Shown here: positions 6,923 to 16,404 of the stretch, piece by piece
Layout: the number at the start of each line of letters is the position of its first letter
Position numbering within the stretch: the stretch's first letter is position 1
The notes under the pieces: model-generated
The model's input: the letters and a program-made list of their open reading frames with translations, nothing else
Told to the model about the DNA's origin: nothing
The model's database searches: none
Source of the DNA: Spirosoma fluviale
GTDB lineage: Bacteria; Bacteroidota; Bacteroidia; Cytophagales; Spirosomataceae
DNA: 64,000 nucleotides
Reading direction: 5' to 3'
NCBI RefSeq assembly: GCF_900230225.1
Contig: NZ_OCNH01000009.1
Location: forward strand, 1-64,000
Translations under genes and position numbers: made by a program

Positions 6923-8428
6923 ATGCTAAAGAGAACTTTTTTGGGCCTGGCGCTTCTGTTGGTGCTGACTCAGGGCTGTATCGACGATCATCGGAACAGT
7001 CCAACTCCGGTAGCAGAAGATCCGGCTACGTTCACTGAAACCGCATCAGCCGATCTCGGTGGGACGGCCTCTTCCGAAATTTCGGCCTATGATCCCGTCA
7101 GCAAGCGTCTGTTCGTCGTCAATAACGAAACAACCAGCAAAGTCGAGGTCCTTAATCTATCCGCTTACCCGACGGTAACGAAGGAACAAGCCATCGACGT
7201 CTCCTCCCTGAGTGGCGGAGCTAACAGTGTGGCTGTCAGTGGAGGGAAACTGGCGATTGCCCTGGAGGCCGTCAATAAGCAACAGAACGGCAATGTACTG
7301 GTTGTCAATACCAGCACACTATCCGTTATCAAACAAGTTCCGGTGGGGGCATTGCCCGACATGGTCACCTTCAGTCCCGATGGCGCCTATATTGTTACCG
7401 CTAACGAAGGGGAGCCTTCAGCCGATTACAAAACTGACCCGGTCGGGTCGGTCTCTATTATCAACGTGGCGGATAATTACAGTGTTAAAACGCTTACGTT
7501 CGAGTCATTTGCCGGGTCGCAGGGCCAACTGGCAGCGGGCGGCTTCCGGATTTACGGACCCAACGCGACTTTTGCCCAAGACATCGAGCCAGAATATGTG
7601 GCGGTCTCGCCCGACTCAAAAAAAGCGTGGGTGACCTTGCAGGAGAACAACGGTATGGCGGAGGTCGACCTGGTAGCGGGCACGATTCTACGTATTGTAC
7701 CCTTCGGCACCAAAGACTATAGCGTGGTGGCCAATGCCATCGACCCCAGCGACCGGGATAGTAAAATCGAACTGCGAACGGCTCCGGTCAAGTCGTTCTT
7801 TCTGCCCGACGCCATTACTTACTTCTCCACCAATGGCGCCAACTACGTGATTACAGCCGACGAAGGCGACGCCCGGGAATATACGGCCTTTGACGAGCAG
7901 GTGCGGGTAGGCAGCCTTACCCTGGATGCGACTGTTTTCCCAACTGGTGCTGCGCTGAAACAGAACACCAACCTGGGGCGGCTGCGTGTGACCAGCACGG
8001 CAGGTAATACGGGCGGTGTGTATACCAGTCTGTTTGGCTTTGGCGGACGGGGCTTTAGTATCTATAATGCCAGTACGGGACAGCGAATTTATGAAGCGGG
8101 CAAAACCCTGGAAGAAAAAGTGATAGCGGCTAACCTCTACGACGACGACCGCTCCGACGACAAGGGGGTAGAGCCTGAAGGGGTGACGGTTGGTTTGATC
8201 AACAACAGGCCAGTGGCTTTTGTGGGTATGGAGCGGGCCGACGCCATTGCCGTTTATGATGTCAGTAATCCGGATGCTCCCCAGTTTTTGCAGTTGTTCA
8301 AAACCGGTGACGCTCCGGAGGGTGTGCTGTTTGTACCGGCCGCCAACAGTCCGAATGGACGCAGCATGCTGGTCGTCAGTAGCGAAGGAGACGGCATGGT
8401 CAAAATCTACCAACCGAATCGCCGGTAA
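6923..8428 (+). CDS. Secreted choice-of-anchor-I-like beta-propeller protein
   Basis: This 501-residue exported protein has a hydrophobic N-terminus ending at Cys19 (LLLVLTQGC), which suggests a lipoprotein although the residues before Cys are not ideal. The body has repeated YVTN-like blades (VSKRLFVVNN, NVLVVNTSTLSVIKQVPVGALPD, DGAYIVTANEGEPSADY, EYVAVSPDSKKAWVTLQENN, FLPDAITYFSTNGANYVITADEGDAREY). The ANEGEPSADY and ADEGDAREY motifs are typical of proteins annotated as choice-of-anchor I domain, often described as alkaline-phosphatase-like or esterase-like. The biochemical role is not settled. It stands alone, 49 bp ahead of the phosphate transporter gene, and may share its transcript. Confidence 0.75.
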   Translation: MLKRTFLGLALLLVLTQGCIDDHRNSPTPVAEDPATFTETASADLGGTASSEISAYDPVSKRLFVVNNETTSKVEVLNLSAYPTVTKEQAIDVSSLSGGANSVAVSGGKLAIALEAVNKQQNGNVLVVNTSTLSVIKQVPVGALPDMVTFSPDGAYIVTANEGEPSADYKTDPVGSVSIINVADNYSVKTLTFESFAGSQGQLAAGGFRIYGPNATFAQDIEPEYVAVSPDSKKAWVTLQENNGMAEVDLVAGTILRIVPFGTKDYSVVANAIDPSDRDSKIELRTAPVKSFFLPDAITYFSTNGANYVITADEGDAREYTAFDEQVRVGSLTLDATVFPTGAALKQNTNLGRLRVTSTAGNTGGVYTSLFGFGGRGFSIYNASTGQRIYEAGKTLEEKVIAANLYDDDRSDDKGVEPEGVTVGLINNRPVAFVGMERADAIAVYDVSNPDAPQFLQLFKTGDAPEGVLFVPAANSPNGRSMLVVSSEGDGMVKIYQPNRR

Positions 8429-8477
8429 GTATACGGATACCTCTATACGTTAATCGGCCGAAACCCGTCCTGGCCAG

Positions 8478-9470
8478 ATGACGATCCCTAAACGCCAATC
8501 GATGCAAGTATACCTGCCCGTTGTGCTCCCTCTGCTGTCGGGGTTAGTGCTGTTTCTGTTTGCAGTCAACTATCTCTCGGATGGCCTGAAAGCTATTTCG
8601 GGCGACAAGCTGAATGACTGGTTGAGCCGATTTACACGCAACGTGGTGACGGGCATCTTGACCGGAATAGCCATCACCACGTTGCTGGACTCGTCGTCGG
8701 TGGTGATTATCATGACCATTGCCCTGGTCAATGCACGGTCACTCACGTTCCGCCAGGCGTTGGGCGTGGTGCTGGGAGCCAACATTGGCACGACGTTTTC
8801 GAGTCAGTTGATCGCCTTTGACATCGGCCAATGGGCGGGGCTGCCCATGGCGGTTGGGTTAGGCCTGATGATGCTGGGCCGACGCGACCAACTAACGCAA
8901 TGTGGACAGGTATTGGTTGGGCTGGGTATGCTGTTTCTGGGACTGTATCTCATGGAGGAGGCCGTAGAACCGCTCAAAAAAATGCCAGCCGTCAGCCGGT
9001 GGATGCAGGGGTTGGATAATCCCTGGTGGGGGGCACTCATCGGCGCGGGGGCGACCGTCGTGCTACAATCATCCTCGGCGACGGTGGGCATGGCCATCAT
9101 TCTGGTTGGCCAGCAACTACTCGATTTGTCGGCGGGTATTGCCCTCATGATGGGGGCTGAACTGGGTACCTGTGCCGACACCCTCCTGGCTTCTGTGGGG
9201 CGGAGCCGGGCTGCGCTGCGAACGGGCCTATTTCATTTATCGTTTAATCTGCTGTCAATTCTGGCGGGTCTGCTGCTAATTTTGCCTTTCTCCCAACTGG
9301 TGCTGTGGGTGTCTGCCGGCGCCAAACCCGAACGCCAATTAGCCAATGCGCATGTCCTATTCAATGTGGTGGGGGTGCTGGCGGTGGCTGCGCTGGTTCC
9401 TTTCGTAGCCAATCGGCTGGAGCAATGGCTACCGGATAAACCTGAACAACCGGCACCCGCTGAGTCCTAA
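8478..9470 (+). CDS. Na/Pi symporter family membrane protein
   Basis: This 330-residue inner-membrane protein has about eight hydrophobic helices and the two inverted repeats of the Na/Pi-cotransporter family (PF02690 type). Repeat 1 contains TTLLDSSSVVIIM followed by LGVVLGANIGTTFS. Repeat 2 contains VVLQSSSATVGMAI followed by MMGAELGTCADT. The family usually has QSSS in both repeats. Here the first Gln is Asp, which could alter substrate or ion preference. It lacks the long C-terminal PhoU-like domain of some homologues. Together with the CHAD and CYTH genes downstream it suggests a phosphate/polyphosphate theme. An internal Met at 8502 could also be the start. Confidence 0.85.
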   Translation: MTIPKRQSMQVYLPVVLPLLSGLVLFLFAVNYLSDGLKAISGDKLNDWLSRFTRNVVTGILTGIAITTLLDSSSVVIIMTIALVNARSLTFRQALGVVLGANIGTTFSSQLIAFDIGQWAGLPMAVGLGLMMLGRRDQLTQCGQVLVGLGMLFLGLYLMEEAVEPLKKMPAVSRWMQGLDNPWWGALIGAGATVVLQSSSATVGMAIILVGQQLLDLSAGIALMMGAELGTCADTLLASVGRSRAALRTGLFHLSFNLLSILAGLLLILPFSQLVLWVSAGAKPERQLANAHVLFNVVGVLAVAALVPFVANRLEQWLPDKPEQPAPAES

Positions 9471-9665
9471 AAACGATTAGCTTAATAAAAACCCTTACGC
9501 TTACTTTACCGGATTTGTCGCTTTCATGGCCAACCATTTCCGCGTGAGCGGGTTGGTGATAAACGCCACGCTCCGTTAGAATACGTTTGGTTACTTTAGT
9601 AAAGCCAAACCCAATTAGTCTTGTTTTAGATTGTTTTTCATTACCTAACTAAACACGGATTGACG

Positions 9666-10607
9666 ATGGGCTATGTTTTTAAGCAGCAGGATTCCATTGC
9701 TACCAACCTGAATAGAATTCTTTCGGAAGAAGTCTCGGCGGCTCTGGCAGCCCTGGAGAATCCGGCAGAAGCTTCCGCAGATGCGATTCACAGTGTCCGG
9801 AAACGAATTAAGAAGATCCGGGCGCTGTATCGATTTGTCCGCCGGGAACTGAAAGAAAAAGACTTTAAGCAGATCAATACCTTTTATCGCTCCATTGGCC
9901 AGCAGCTATCCTCACTCCGGGATGCCACCGTTATGATCAAAACCCTTGACAAGCTCCGGGAGGCTGGGCCGGTCAATGTGTCTCCGAGGCTATTGGCGAC
10001 CCTCCGGAAAGCGCTGCTCGTTCAGCAGGCGCAGGCAGCCAACGCGTTTTTCAATGACCCCAACCAGCTTGGCGGGGTGATTCAGGCTTTTCAACAGGCT
10101 GCCCGCCGGGTGAAAGGGCTGTCTAAGCGACACAAAGGCTTTCGATTGATAAAGCCTAACCTGAAAGCTATATACCAGCGGGCGCGTAAAGCCTTAAAAG
10201 TAGCGACGGATAAGCCTAGCGTTGACCACTTGCATGAATTACGCAAGGAAGTAAAAACGCTTTGGTACCATACCCGGCTGTTGCAGCCGATTTGGCCTGG
10301 CCTTTTAAAAGCCTATGAGCACGAGTTCGGCCGGCTGGGGGAGTTGTTAGGGGATGATCATGATTTTGGGGTATTGGCCGGGATAATTGCATCAGACCAG
10401 CTGTTGATACGCAGCCAACAAACCAAAGAAACGCTGCTAAACGCCTTACAGGCGCAACGAACCCAGTTGCAGGCGCAAATTTATCCATTAGCGAATCGGT
10501 TGTTGTCCGAAAAAGCCGACGAGTTTGTCAAACGGTTTCAACGGCATTGGAAGGTATGGCAGTCAGAAGCCAATCCACTAGCCGTAAACCAGCTTCAAGC
10601 CGCTTAA
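9666..10607 (+). CDS. CHAD domain protein
   Basis: This 313-residue helical protein has the conserved His/Arg/Lys-rich helices of the CHAD family: DAIHSVRKRIKKIRALYRFVR near the N-terminus and DHLHELRKEVKTLWYHTRLL near residue 185 (each helix given in full, 20-21 residues at most is not exceeded by the conserved core HSVRKRIKKIR and HELRKEVK). CHAD proteins bind polyphosphate. It lies 10 bp upstream of the CYTH gene, so the two are almost certainly co-transcribed. The ATG at 9666 is chosen over the in-frame TTG at 9660. Confidence 0.85.
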   Translation: MGYVFKQQDSIATNLNRILSEEVSAALAALENPAEASADAIHSVRKRIKKIRALYRFVRRELKEKDFKQINTFYRSIGQQLSSLRDATVMIKTLDKLREAGPVNVSPRLLATLRKALLVQQAQAANAFFNDPNQLGGVIQAFQQAARRVKGLSKRHKGFRLIKPNLKAIYQRARKALKVATDKPSVDHLHELRKEVKTLWYHTRLLQPIWPGLLKAYEHEFGRLGELLGDDHDFGVLAGIIASDQLLIRSQQTKETLLNALQAQRTQLQAQIYPLANRLLSEKADEFVKRFQRHWKVWQSEANPLAVNQLQAA

Positions 10608-10617
10608 TACGAGTATT

Positions 10618-11097
10618 ATGGGTATCGAAATCGAACGAAAATATCTGGTCAAAGGCAACGACTGGAAAAAGCCGGAAAAGGGGCAGCTGTACCAGCAAGG
10701 TTATTTGAGTAGTCATCCGGATCGAACCGTGCGGGTTCGTACGGTGAATGACAAGGGTTATCTAACCATTAAAGGCAAAACCGTTGGTGCCAGCCGATCG
10801 GAGTACGAGTACCCCATTCCCTACGCCGATGCGCAGGCTATGCTCGATCAACTATGCGAGAAGCCTGTCATCACCAAGATACGCTATCGGATAGACCATG
10901 AAGGGCTCGTCTGGGAGATCGATGAATTTCAGGGAGAAAACCTGGGGTTGGTCGTGGCAGAGGTGGAGTTAACGGACGAACAGCAAACGGTTGTACTGCC
11001 CGACTGGGTAGACCGGGAGGTGACGGCCGAAGCGCCGTATTATAATGCCAATCTGATAAAGCATCCCTTTTCCCAGTGGGACATGTCGTCCAGGTAA
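10618..11097 (+). CDS. CYTH domain protein (triphosphate tunnel metalloenzyme)
   Basis: This 159-residue protein opens with the signature EIERKYLV (EIERKF/YLV in the family), which supplies Glu and Lys residues of the tunnel. It continues with the strands RTVRVRTVNDKGYLTIKG, ITKIRYRI and WEIDEFQGENLGLVVAEVEL, all typical of class IV adenylate cyclase/thiamine-triphosphatase-like enzymes. Most bacterial single-domain members hydrolyse inorganic tripolyphosphate or related triphosphates. Its tight pairing with the CHAD gene supports a polyphosphate or triphosphate role. The exact substrate cannot be told from sequence. Confidence 0.88.
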   Translation: MGIEIERKYLVKGNDWKKPEKGQLYQQGYLSSHPDRTVRVRTVNDKGYLTIKGKTVGASRSEYEYPIPYADAQAMLDQLCEKPVITKIRYRIDHEGLVWEIDEFQGENLGLVVAEVELTDEQQTVVLPDWVDREVTAEAPYYNANLIKHPFSQWDMSSR

Positions 11098-11156
11098 AGG
11101 AGAGCCCTTTTGGCTAACTGAACACTTGACATGCACCTTGTTGAGGGATGGACGAG

Positions 11157-11429
11157 CTACTGGTCTGGTTCGACCTCCGAAACAGGCACAAGGGAAGAGG
11201 CTGGTTCAGCGTTGATTTTTAGGGCTTTCTTTTTATCCTTCTTAGTCCGTTTAGCTTTGGGTAGCTCCTTGTTCTGGTCTTCGCCAAGCTGCTGAAGCAG
11301 TAGTTTGGCAATAGCTTCTACCTGGGCTAATTTGTGCACCACCTTCTCGTGTGCTTCGGCTGATTTATTTACTTTTTTTCGGAGTGATTTCAATTCACTC
11401 ACTAATTCGTCAAGTTGTTTGGCTTTCAT
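11157..11429 (-). CDS. Small coiled-coil hypothetical protein
   Basis: This protein of 90 residues has a heptad-like N-terminal coiled coil (LDELVSELKSLRKKVNKSAE, then KVVHKLAQVEAIAKLLLQQL), a very basic patch (KAKRTKKDKKKALK) and a Pro/Glu-rich tail. No family is recognised. It is convergent with the CYTH gene (60 bp between stops). The basic patch could bind nucleic acid or polyanions, but that is speculation. Confidence 0.5.
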   Translation of the reverse strand: MKAKQLDELVSELKSLRKKVNKSAEAHEKVVHKLAQVEAIAKLLLQQLGEDQNKELPKAKRTKKDKKKALKINAEPASSLVPVSEVEPDQ

Positions 11430-11739
11430 AAGGTATACTTAATTTAGTTGAAACGCTTCCTTCACTAGTTCCAAGTGAATGGCCCTGGCAAACGCACTAC
11501 GATACGATTTACAGTCGCGATCCTCCGATAAAGCGCCAGTTTTTTAGTACTATGTAGGCTACAAACATAATTAATTAGCCATTCCTTACTTATTAACAAA
11601 TTGTTATGTCACCCTGAAAGTACAGCGACTGTTGCTTAGCCCGAAGGTGAGGATAAAGCCGCATACATTGAGAGAACTAACGATTATAAAGAATGCTGGA
11701 ACGCTTTACCATTTGGCTTGTGGTGTTTATGGTATCATG

Positions 11740-11806
11740 TATGCGATCGTTTAGTAGGGCGCTGAATTTTTACTACCTGTCAAACGCTATCAGTCGTATA
11801 CAACAT
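11740..11806 (+). repeat. Dispersed pseudoknot repeat, copy 2 (partial)
   Basis: Only the 3' half is clear: CGATCGTTTAGTAGGGCG, then CTGAATTTTTACTACC and the tail CTGTCAAACGCTATCAGTCG. The tail matches copies at 16719 and 49700. Confidence 0.5.
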
Positions 11807-11944
11807 TAAAGCCCGAGCCTGTCGAATCAGCTCCTGATCACTGTTATCAATTGGCAAATGAGCCATTTTTCCTGTTGGATAAGTACCATTTTGTAAGCCA
11901 AAGTATGAAATCTCAGGCAAAATACGCGTTGATAAACCTTCTCT

Positions 11945-12052
11945 TTAATCGCCGGATTTAAGCAGCAGATACATGAATGTTACTTCATCTCAAGCGGGAG
12001 CCTTTTGCGGGACAGGAATTTTTACGATGTGTCCTGTGGTCCGTCACCGCGA
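11945..12052 (+). repeat. Dispersed pseudoknot repeat, copy 3 (degenerate)
   Basis: The leader (TTTAATCGCCGGATTTAAGC), core (CATCTCAAGCGGGAGCC) and tail (TTTTTACGATGTGTCCTGTG) line up with the family. The GTCTC/GAGAC pair has decayed to ATCTC/GGGAC. Confidence 0.5.
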
Positions 12053-12075
12053 CTTACTCAGTCTCATCCGTTGGA

Positions 12076-12288
12076 CTATCGAGAAGAAGGCTGCTTCTCC
12101 TTTTCAAGAAAATGCCATAGGCTCTGGCCGACATTTATGGACGATATGATGAGCCAGCAGATTTGATGAAAACTAGTTCTGGTCAAAGGGCTACTTCCGC
12201 CGAAAAGAACCAGGTACAACAATAGACAGGACAGGATAAATCGAAAACCCTGCACTACATCAGATAATAGTATTTTATTTGGTTTCAT
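12076..12288 (-). CDS. Possible small membrane protein
   Basis: A 70-residue frame starts at an ATG (12286-12288) and has two hydrophobic stretches (FILSCLLLYLVLFGG and FHQICWLIISSINVG) and a charged C-terminus (EKEKQPSSR). No family is recognised. It sits alone in a repeat-rich spacer. The hydrophobic pattern is plausible for a real small membrane protein, but chance cannot be excluded. Confidence 0.3.
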   Translation of the reverse strand: MKPNKILLSDVVQGFRFILSCLLLYLVLFGGSSPLTRTSFHQICWLIISSINVGQSLWHFLEKEKQPSSR

Positions 12289-12584
12289 GTTAGTACAGTT
12301 TCTGCATTAAATATAGGTAAAGAAACTTTACATAAAGTTAGTTAGGCTGTAGGTCTGGGAATAGTACTAAGGGGGGCACTTATTCGTAGATATAAGTCTT
12401 TTGGGGTTCCTTGAACACCAGATTTAACGGGGCAACCTGAGCTATAGAAATGAGCATTTCCTGAGAAGTTACCTAACTTTTCCATAAAACAGCCAAATTG
12501 CTGCCTTGCACTCGTCTTGAAGGGTAATTAGTTAACCCGCTTCAATCGGCTACCTTTCTTCAAGACGGTAAGAACCTGATCGGT

Positions 12585-13532
12585 ATGATAAAACACTTTA
12601 TTCTGCTGCTGTTGGCGACGGCTTATGGCCTAACCAATCCGATTGAGCTAAAGCTCCAGGCTCAATCGACTCAAGCCGTCAAGCCTAAGATCGCCTTTAC
12701 CTTTGATGACGGCTCGATCAATGATTTTGGTGAGTACAAATTGGAAAATTGGAATCAGCGGCTGCTGGACCAACTGAAAAAAAACAAGCTCAAGGCTATC
12801 TTATTTTCGGCGGGTGCCAACAAGTCTGGTCCCAAAGGAAAATACGTGCTAGCCTCCTGGAACAAGGCAGGACATCTCATCGCTAATCATACCTTCTCGC
12901 ATGTCAACTTTAACAGTAAACAGGTCAGTCTGGACGATTTCAAGCTTGAACTACTTAAAAATGACCGACTCATTAAGGAGTACGCCAATTACGCTCCTTA
13001 CTTTCGATTTCCCTACCTTAAGGAAGGTGATACCAAAGAAAAAGTGGAGGGGTTTAGAGCCTTTATGAAGCAGAAAGGGTATAGAAATGGCTATGTTACT
13101 ATCGACGCTTCCGATTGGTACATTAATACCCGCTTAACCGAGCGTCTAAAAGAAAACCCCCATGCGGATCTAAGCGGCTATAGAAGCTATTATAAAAATC
13201 ACTTATTGAATCGGGCTCTTTACTATGATTCGTTGGCCTATCAACTCACTAAGCGTCGCATCAATCACGTGCTGCTGCTGCATCATAATCTGGCAGTATC
13301 CCTTTTCTTAAACGACTTGATCAGCCATTTTAAAGCCAACGGCTGGGAGGTCATCGACGCCGATCAAGCTTATACAGACAAGATTTATACCGCTATGCCC
13401 ACCCCGATTCCGGCCGGCGAAAGCTTAATTTGGGCTTTAGCCAAAGAATCAGGCCAGTTTGAGTCTGTGTTGCGCTACCCTGCCGAGGACGGCGAGTATG
13501 AAAAGCCATTGATGGACAAGTTAGGGCTTTGA
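12585..13532 (+). CDS. Polysaccharide deacetylase (NodB/CE4-type)
   Basis: This 315-residue exported enzyme has a signal peptide (FILLLLATAYGLTNP). The NodB-homology motifs are present: motif 1 TFDDG with catalytic and metal Asp (41-42), motif 2 HTFSH (His102 and His106, zinc ligands), motif 3 RFPY, and a late LLLHHN motif contributing the His of motif 5. It should remove N- or O-acetyl groups from a cell-wall or extracellular polysaccharide in the periplasm. The gene stands alone between long spacers, and a dispersed repeat starts right after its stop. Confidence 0.85.
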   Translation: MIKHFILLLLATAYGLTNPIELKLQAQSTQAVKPKIAFTFDDGSINDFGEYKLENWNQRLLDQLKKNKLKAILFSAGANKSGPKGKYVLASWNKAGHLIANHTFSHVNFNSKQVSLDDFKLELLKNDRLIKEYANYAPYFRFPYLKEGDTKEKVEGFRAFMKQKGYRNGYVTIDASDWYINTRLTERLKENPHADLSGYRSYYKNHLLNRALYYDSLAYQLTKRRINHVLLLHHNLAVSLFLNDLISHFKANGWEVIDADQAYTDKIYTAMPTPIPAGESLIWALAKESGQFESVLRYPAEDGEYEKPLMDKLGL

Positions 13533-13650
13533 GCCAAAATGCCCTAACTAAGCTGCACGTATGTGAACGCTCATTTGTCTCGTATAGGAGCGAGTTGTGA
13601 GACAGCTTCCATTTAATAGCTGTCAAATTTATTTAGTAGTCTACACCCCT
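13533..13650 (+). repeat. Dispersed pseudoknot repeat, copy 4
   Basis: It begins at the stop of the deacetylase gene. CGCTC and GAGCG form stem 1, TGTCTC and GAGACA form stem 2, followed by ATTTAATAGCTGTCAA. The rest of the spacer to 14029 shows nothing else that I can name. Confidence 0.6.
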
Positions 13651-14029
13651 CGCTTTTGTTATACGTTTTATTATAGTACTTATCAGGGTAACCCCCTTGA
13701 AACGGACAATTAAGTTTATACCCTATTTTTATGGAGCGGCTTTCTTTGTGAGCGATTATTTCAGCACAACTATCCGTCCGAATGACGTTTTCATCGACGT
13801 CTGCATTATAAGGCTCCGTTACAGGTCTCCAATTCAGGAATTATACCCAGCCGGATCGAGTTGACGACCGAGCCCGCGAACAACTTCGTTTTTCCGGCAA
13901 AAAAGTTCGGTTCCAGAGACGCACAGTAGAGACAGATAACGTTTAAAATGTGAGCGTAAGGCGGTGAGTTAATAATCAATTTATACTTAACGTATTTGTT
14001 TGTATTAACGCGTACAATCTGGTCATTAC

Positions 14030-14941
14030 ATGAATCTTAAGCCATTTGATGTTGTAAACTTTGAACGATTTAATGCCCGGTTTATGGACACGAATAGTGA
14101 TCAATTCGGGTTTCGGACGGGCGCGATTCAGGTTTACCCTTTATCCATTGCTCCATTAACCATCATTACGCCCAGTCCACTCTTCAGAACCGATTATAAC
14201 TTTTTGATTTTGATTTCACAGGGTGGTGGTAAGCAGCAAATCAACACCGATACCTTCGAGCTAAAGGCGAATGACGTTCTCTTTATTCGAGAGGGTCACC
14301 TCAATGCCATTAAATCCATTGAGGCAGACACAAAAGGCTATTTTGTTTATATTGATAGTACCTTACTACCGCAGCTCTTTATTGATAACGTACTGCTTCA
14401 CCGGTTAACGTTTCATCCCAAGCAATCCGTTACCAGGCCAGACATGGAGTGGATTTGCAACTGCTGTGAATTGCTTTCCAGCCAGGACAAGGATGATCAG
14501 TACGCCTATCAGATTCAAATTGGTTTACTTAGGACAATTATCCTGAAGTTAGCCGGAGCGTCCGTTGCACCACCATCTAAACCTAAGCGCCAAATCGAGA
14601 TAACGATGCTGTTTAAAGAGCTGCTTTACGAAAACTTCCTGACATGTAGGGATGTAGCGTTTTATGCCAATTCTCTTTCTGTTTCGATAAACTATCTAAA
14701 CAGGTGCGTAAACCAGATGACCAATAAGCCCCCCAAACAACACATCAACGAAATGGTCATTACTCATAGTAAAGTACTATTGCAGAGCCCGGCACAAGAC
14801 GTATCTCAGGTCGCTTTCGCTCTCAATTTCTCGGCCCCGTCGTACTTCGGCCGGTTGTTCAAGCAACTGACGGGGAAAACCCCTACTGAGTACAAAAAAA
14901 CGTTTATGCAAGATTTGTCCGAGTATAAGCAAGATTCCTGA
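14030..14941 (+). CDS. AraC-family transcriptional regulator
   Basis: This protein of 303 residues has an N-terminal cupin-like sensor half (about 1-180; for example QINTDTFELKANDVLFIREG) and a C-terminal double helix-turn-helix of AraC type (about 195-290). The C-terminal half contains FYANSLSVSINYLNRCVNQM and VSQVAFALNFSAPSYFGRLF, then KQLTGKTPTEYKK, the usual closing motif. It may control the DUF2141 and SDR genes immediately downstream on the same strand, which is a common arrangement. The ligand is unknown. Confidence 0.85.
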   Translation: MNLKPFDVVNFERFNARFMDTNSDQFGFRTGAIQVYPLSIAPLTIITPSPLFRTDYNFLILISQGGGKQQINTDTFELKANDVLFIREGHLNAIKSIEADTKGYFVYIDSTLLPQLFIDNVLLHRLTFHPKQSVTRPDMEWICNCCELLSSQDKDDQYAYQIQIGLLRTIILKLAGASVAPPSKPKRQIEITMLFKELLYENFLTCRDVAFYANSLSVSINYLNRCVNQMTNKPPKQHINEMVITHSKVLLQSPAQDVSQVAFALNFSAPSYFGRLFKQLTGKTPTEYKKTFMQDLSEYKQDS

Positions 14942-15050
14942 TAACAGCGGTAGACAGCTCGTCCTACTTTTACGGACACAAAGCTACACGTTAGCCAACC
15001 GTCGAGGAGGGACGCCGTAAGCCGTTACCATTCTTCACTAATCAGGAAAA

Positions 15051-15488
15051 ATGCTTCATCACGTATCGACTATCCTGCTTGTTCATCTTCTGGCCACAAC
15101 GCTTACCAGGCCCGAAACGATAAGTCAGCAACCCGCACTGCTCATAAACATCACCAACATTCAACCGAATCAGGGAAAGGTTGTCGTTGAAATCTACAGA
15201 AACGCATCTGACTGGTTGACTACCCCGCTTCGTAAACAAACTTTATCATCCGATCAGGTAACCAGAACGGCGACTTTTGACGTTCCTCCCGGACGATATG
15301 CGGTCTCCATCTATCAGGATGTAAACACCAACGGAAAACTGGACCAGAACTTCATTGGTATTCCCAAAGAGCCATTCGGCTTTGGTAACAATTACCGGCC
15401 CTTTGGCAAGCCCAAATTTGAATCGTGCATTGTCGAGTTCAACGCGGGTTCAAAACCAGAGACCATTAAACTATATAAGGCCCTCTAA
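15051..15488 (+). CDS. DUF2141 domain protein
   Basis: This exported protein of 145 residues has an N-terminal hydrophobic signal (TILLVHLLATTLT). The remainder follows the DUF2141 pattern: GKVVVEIYRNASDW, then ATFDVPPGRYAVSIYQDVN, TNGKLDQNFIGIPKEPFGF and NNYRPFGKPKFE. The function of the family is not known, and members are small periplasmic or surface proteins of Bacteroidota and Proteobacteria. Its stop is 13 bp from the start of the SDR gene, so the two are likely co-transcribed. Confidence 0.82.
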   Translation: MLHHVSTILLVHLLATTLTRPETISQQPALLINITNIQPNQGKVVVEIYRNASDWLTTPLRKQTLSSDQVTRTATFDVPPGRYAVSIYQDVNTNGKLDQNFIGIPKEPFGFGNNYRPFGKPKFESCIVEFNAGSKPETIKLYKAL

Positions 15489-15501
15489 CAGAAGCAATGC
15501 A

Positions 15502-16404
15502 ATGGGGGAGAAATGGAGCATGGACCGCGTGGGGTCACTCTCGGGGAAGGTCGCGGTGATTACAGGGGCAAGTAGCGGAATAGGCTACGAAACGGCACTC
15601 GGTCTTGCTAAAAAGGACATAACCGTGATTTTAGGGTGCCGTGACTTGACAAAGGCGCAAAAAGCCAAGTCGGCTATCATCTACCACTACCCTACAGCGC
15701 AGATCGACTGTCTGCCTATTGATACGAGCAGCCTTCGTAGCGTCAGCGCCTTCGCAACCCTGGTTGAAACTCGTTACGGCAAGCTTGACCTGCTCATTAA
15801 TAATGCAGGCATCATGATGTCGCCTTATCACGTGACGGAGGATGGCTTCGAGAATCAGTTTGCTACCAATTACCTAGGTCATTTTGCCCTTACCGGTTTG
15901 TTGCTGCCATTACTGAAAAGTGTCCCCGGCTCCAGGGTTGTTACCTTAACGAGTTTATCTTATAAATGGGCTGAGATTGACTTCGACGACCTTCAGGCTA
16001 AAAAAGGCTACAGTCGGCGTACAGCGTATGGGCAAAGCAAACGTGCCTGCCTGATCTTCGCGTATGAGCTACAACGCAGGCTGGCAGGTGCTGGCTATAA
16101 CGTTCGTTCGGTAGCTGCTCATCCTGGACTTGCTAAAACCAATCTGGATAAATACTTTCCTGCACTCATCAGACCGTTGGGGAGCCTGTTTCTGCAACCC
16201 GCCCGACAAGGAGCCCTTCCTGTTCTGTATGCGGCTCTGGAAACAGCTATCAATGGCGGTGAATTTGTTGGTCCCAATGGCTTTCAGCAAATAAGAGGCT
16301 ATCCTGGTATGGTTGATTCAGATGACTATTCTACAGACATAAAAGTTGCGGGGCGTTTGTGGAAGGCAAGCGAATCGCTGACCAATGTGAGTTATCTTAG
16401 CTAA
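15502..16404 (+). CDS. Short-chain dehydrogenase/reductase
   Basis: This NAD(P)-dependent oxidoreductase of 300 residues (ATG at 15502) has the Rossmann glycine motif TGASSGIG (21-28), a NADP-favouring basic residue after strand 2 (GCRDLTKAQ), NNAG, TLTSLSY with the active-site Ser, and the catalytic YGQSK. It resembles retinol-dehydrogenase or WW-domain-oxidoreductase-like SDRs (AAHPGLAKTNL after the active site). The substrate is unknown. It is in a likely operon with the DUF2141 gene. Confidence 0.88.
   Translation: MGEKWSMDRVGSLSGKVAVITGASSGIGYETALGLAKKDITVILGCRDLTKAQKAKSAIIYHYPTAQIDCLPIDTSSLRSVSAFATLVETRYGKLDLLINNAGIMMSPYHVTEDGFENQFATNYLGHFALTGLLLPLLKSVPGSRVVTLTSLSYKWAEIDFDDLQAKKGYSRRTAYGQSKRACLIFAYELQRRLAGAGYNVRSVAAHPGLAKTNLDKYFPALIRPLGSLFLQPARQGALPVLYAALETAINGGEFVGPNGFQQIRGYPGMVDSDDYSTDIKVAGRLWKASESLTNVSYLS

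Larger units (their letters stand above)
11430..12584. other. Long spacer with two repeat copies and possible gene remnants
   Basis: Two dispersed repeats (about 11740 and 11945) lie here. On the minus strand a 54-codon open stretch ending at 11780 (contains ISYFGLQNGTYPTGKMAHLP and SDQELIRQARAL) reads like protein but has no proper start. I take it as a possible gene remnant of unknown origin. A small membrane-protein frame at 12076-12288 is listed separately. Nothing else is supported. Confidence 0.4.
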
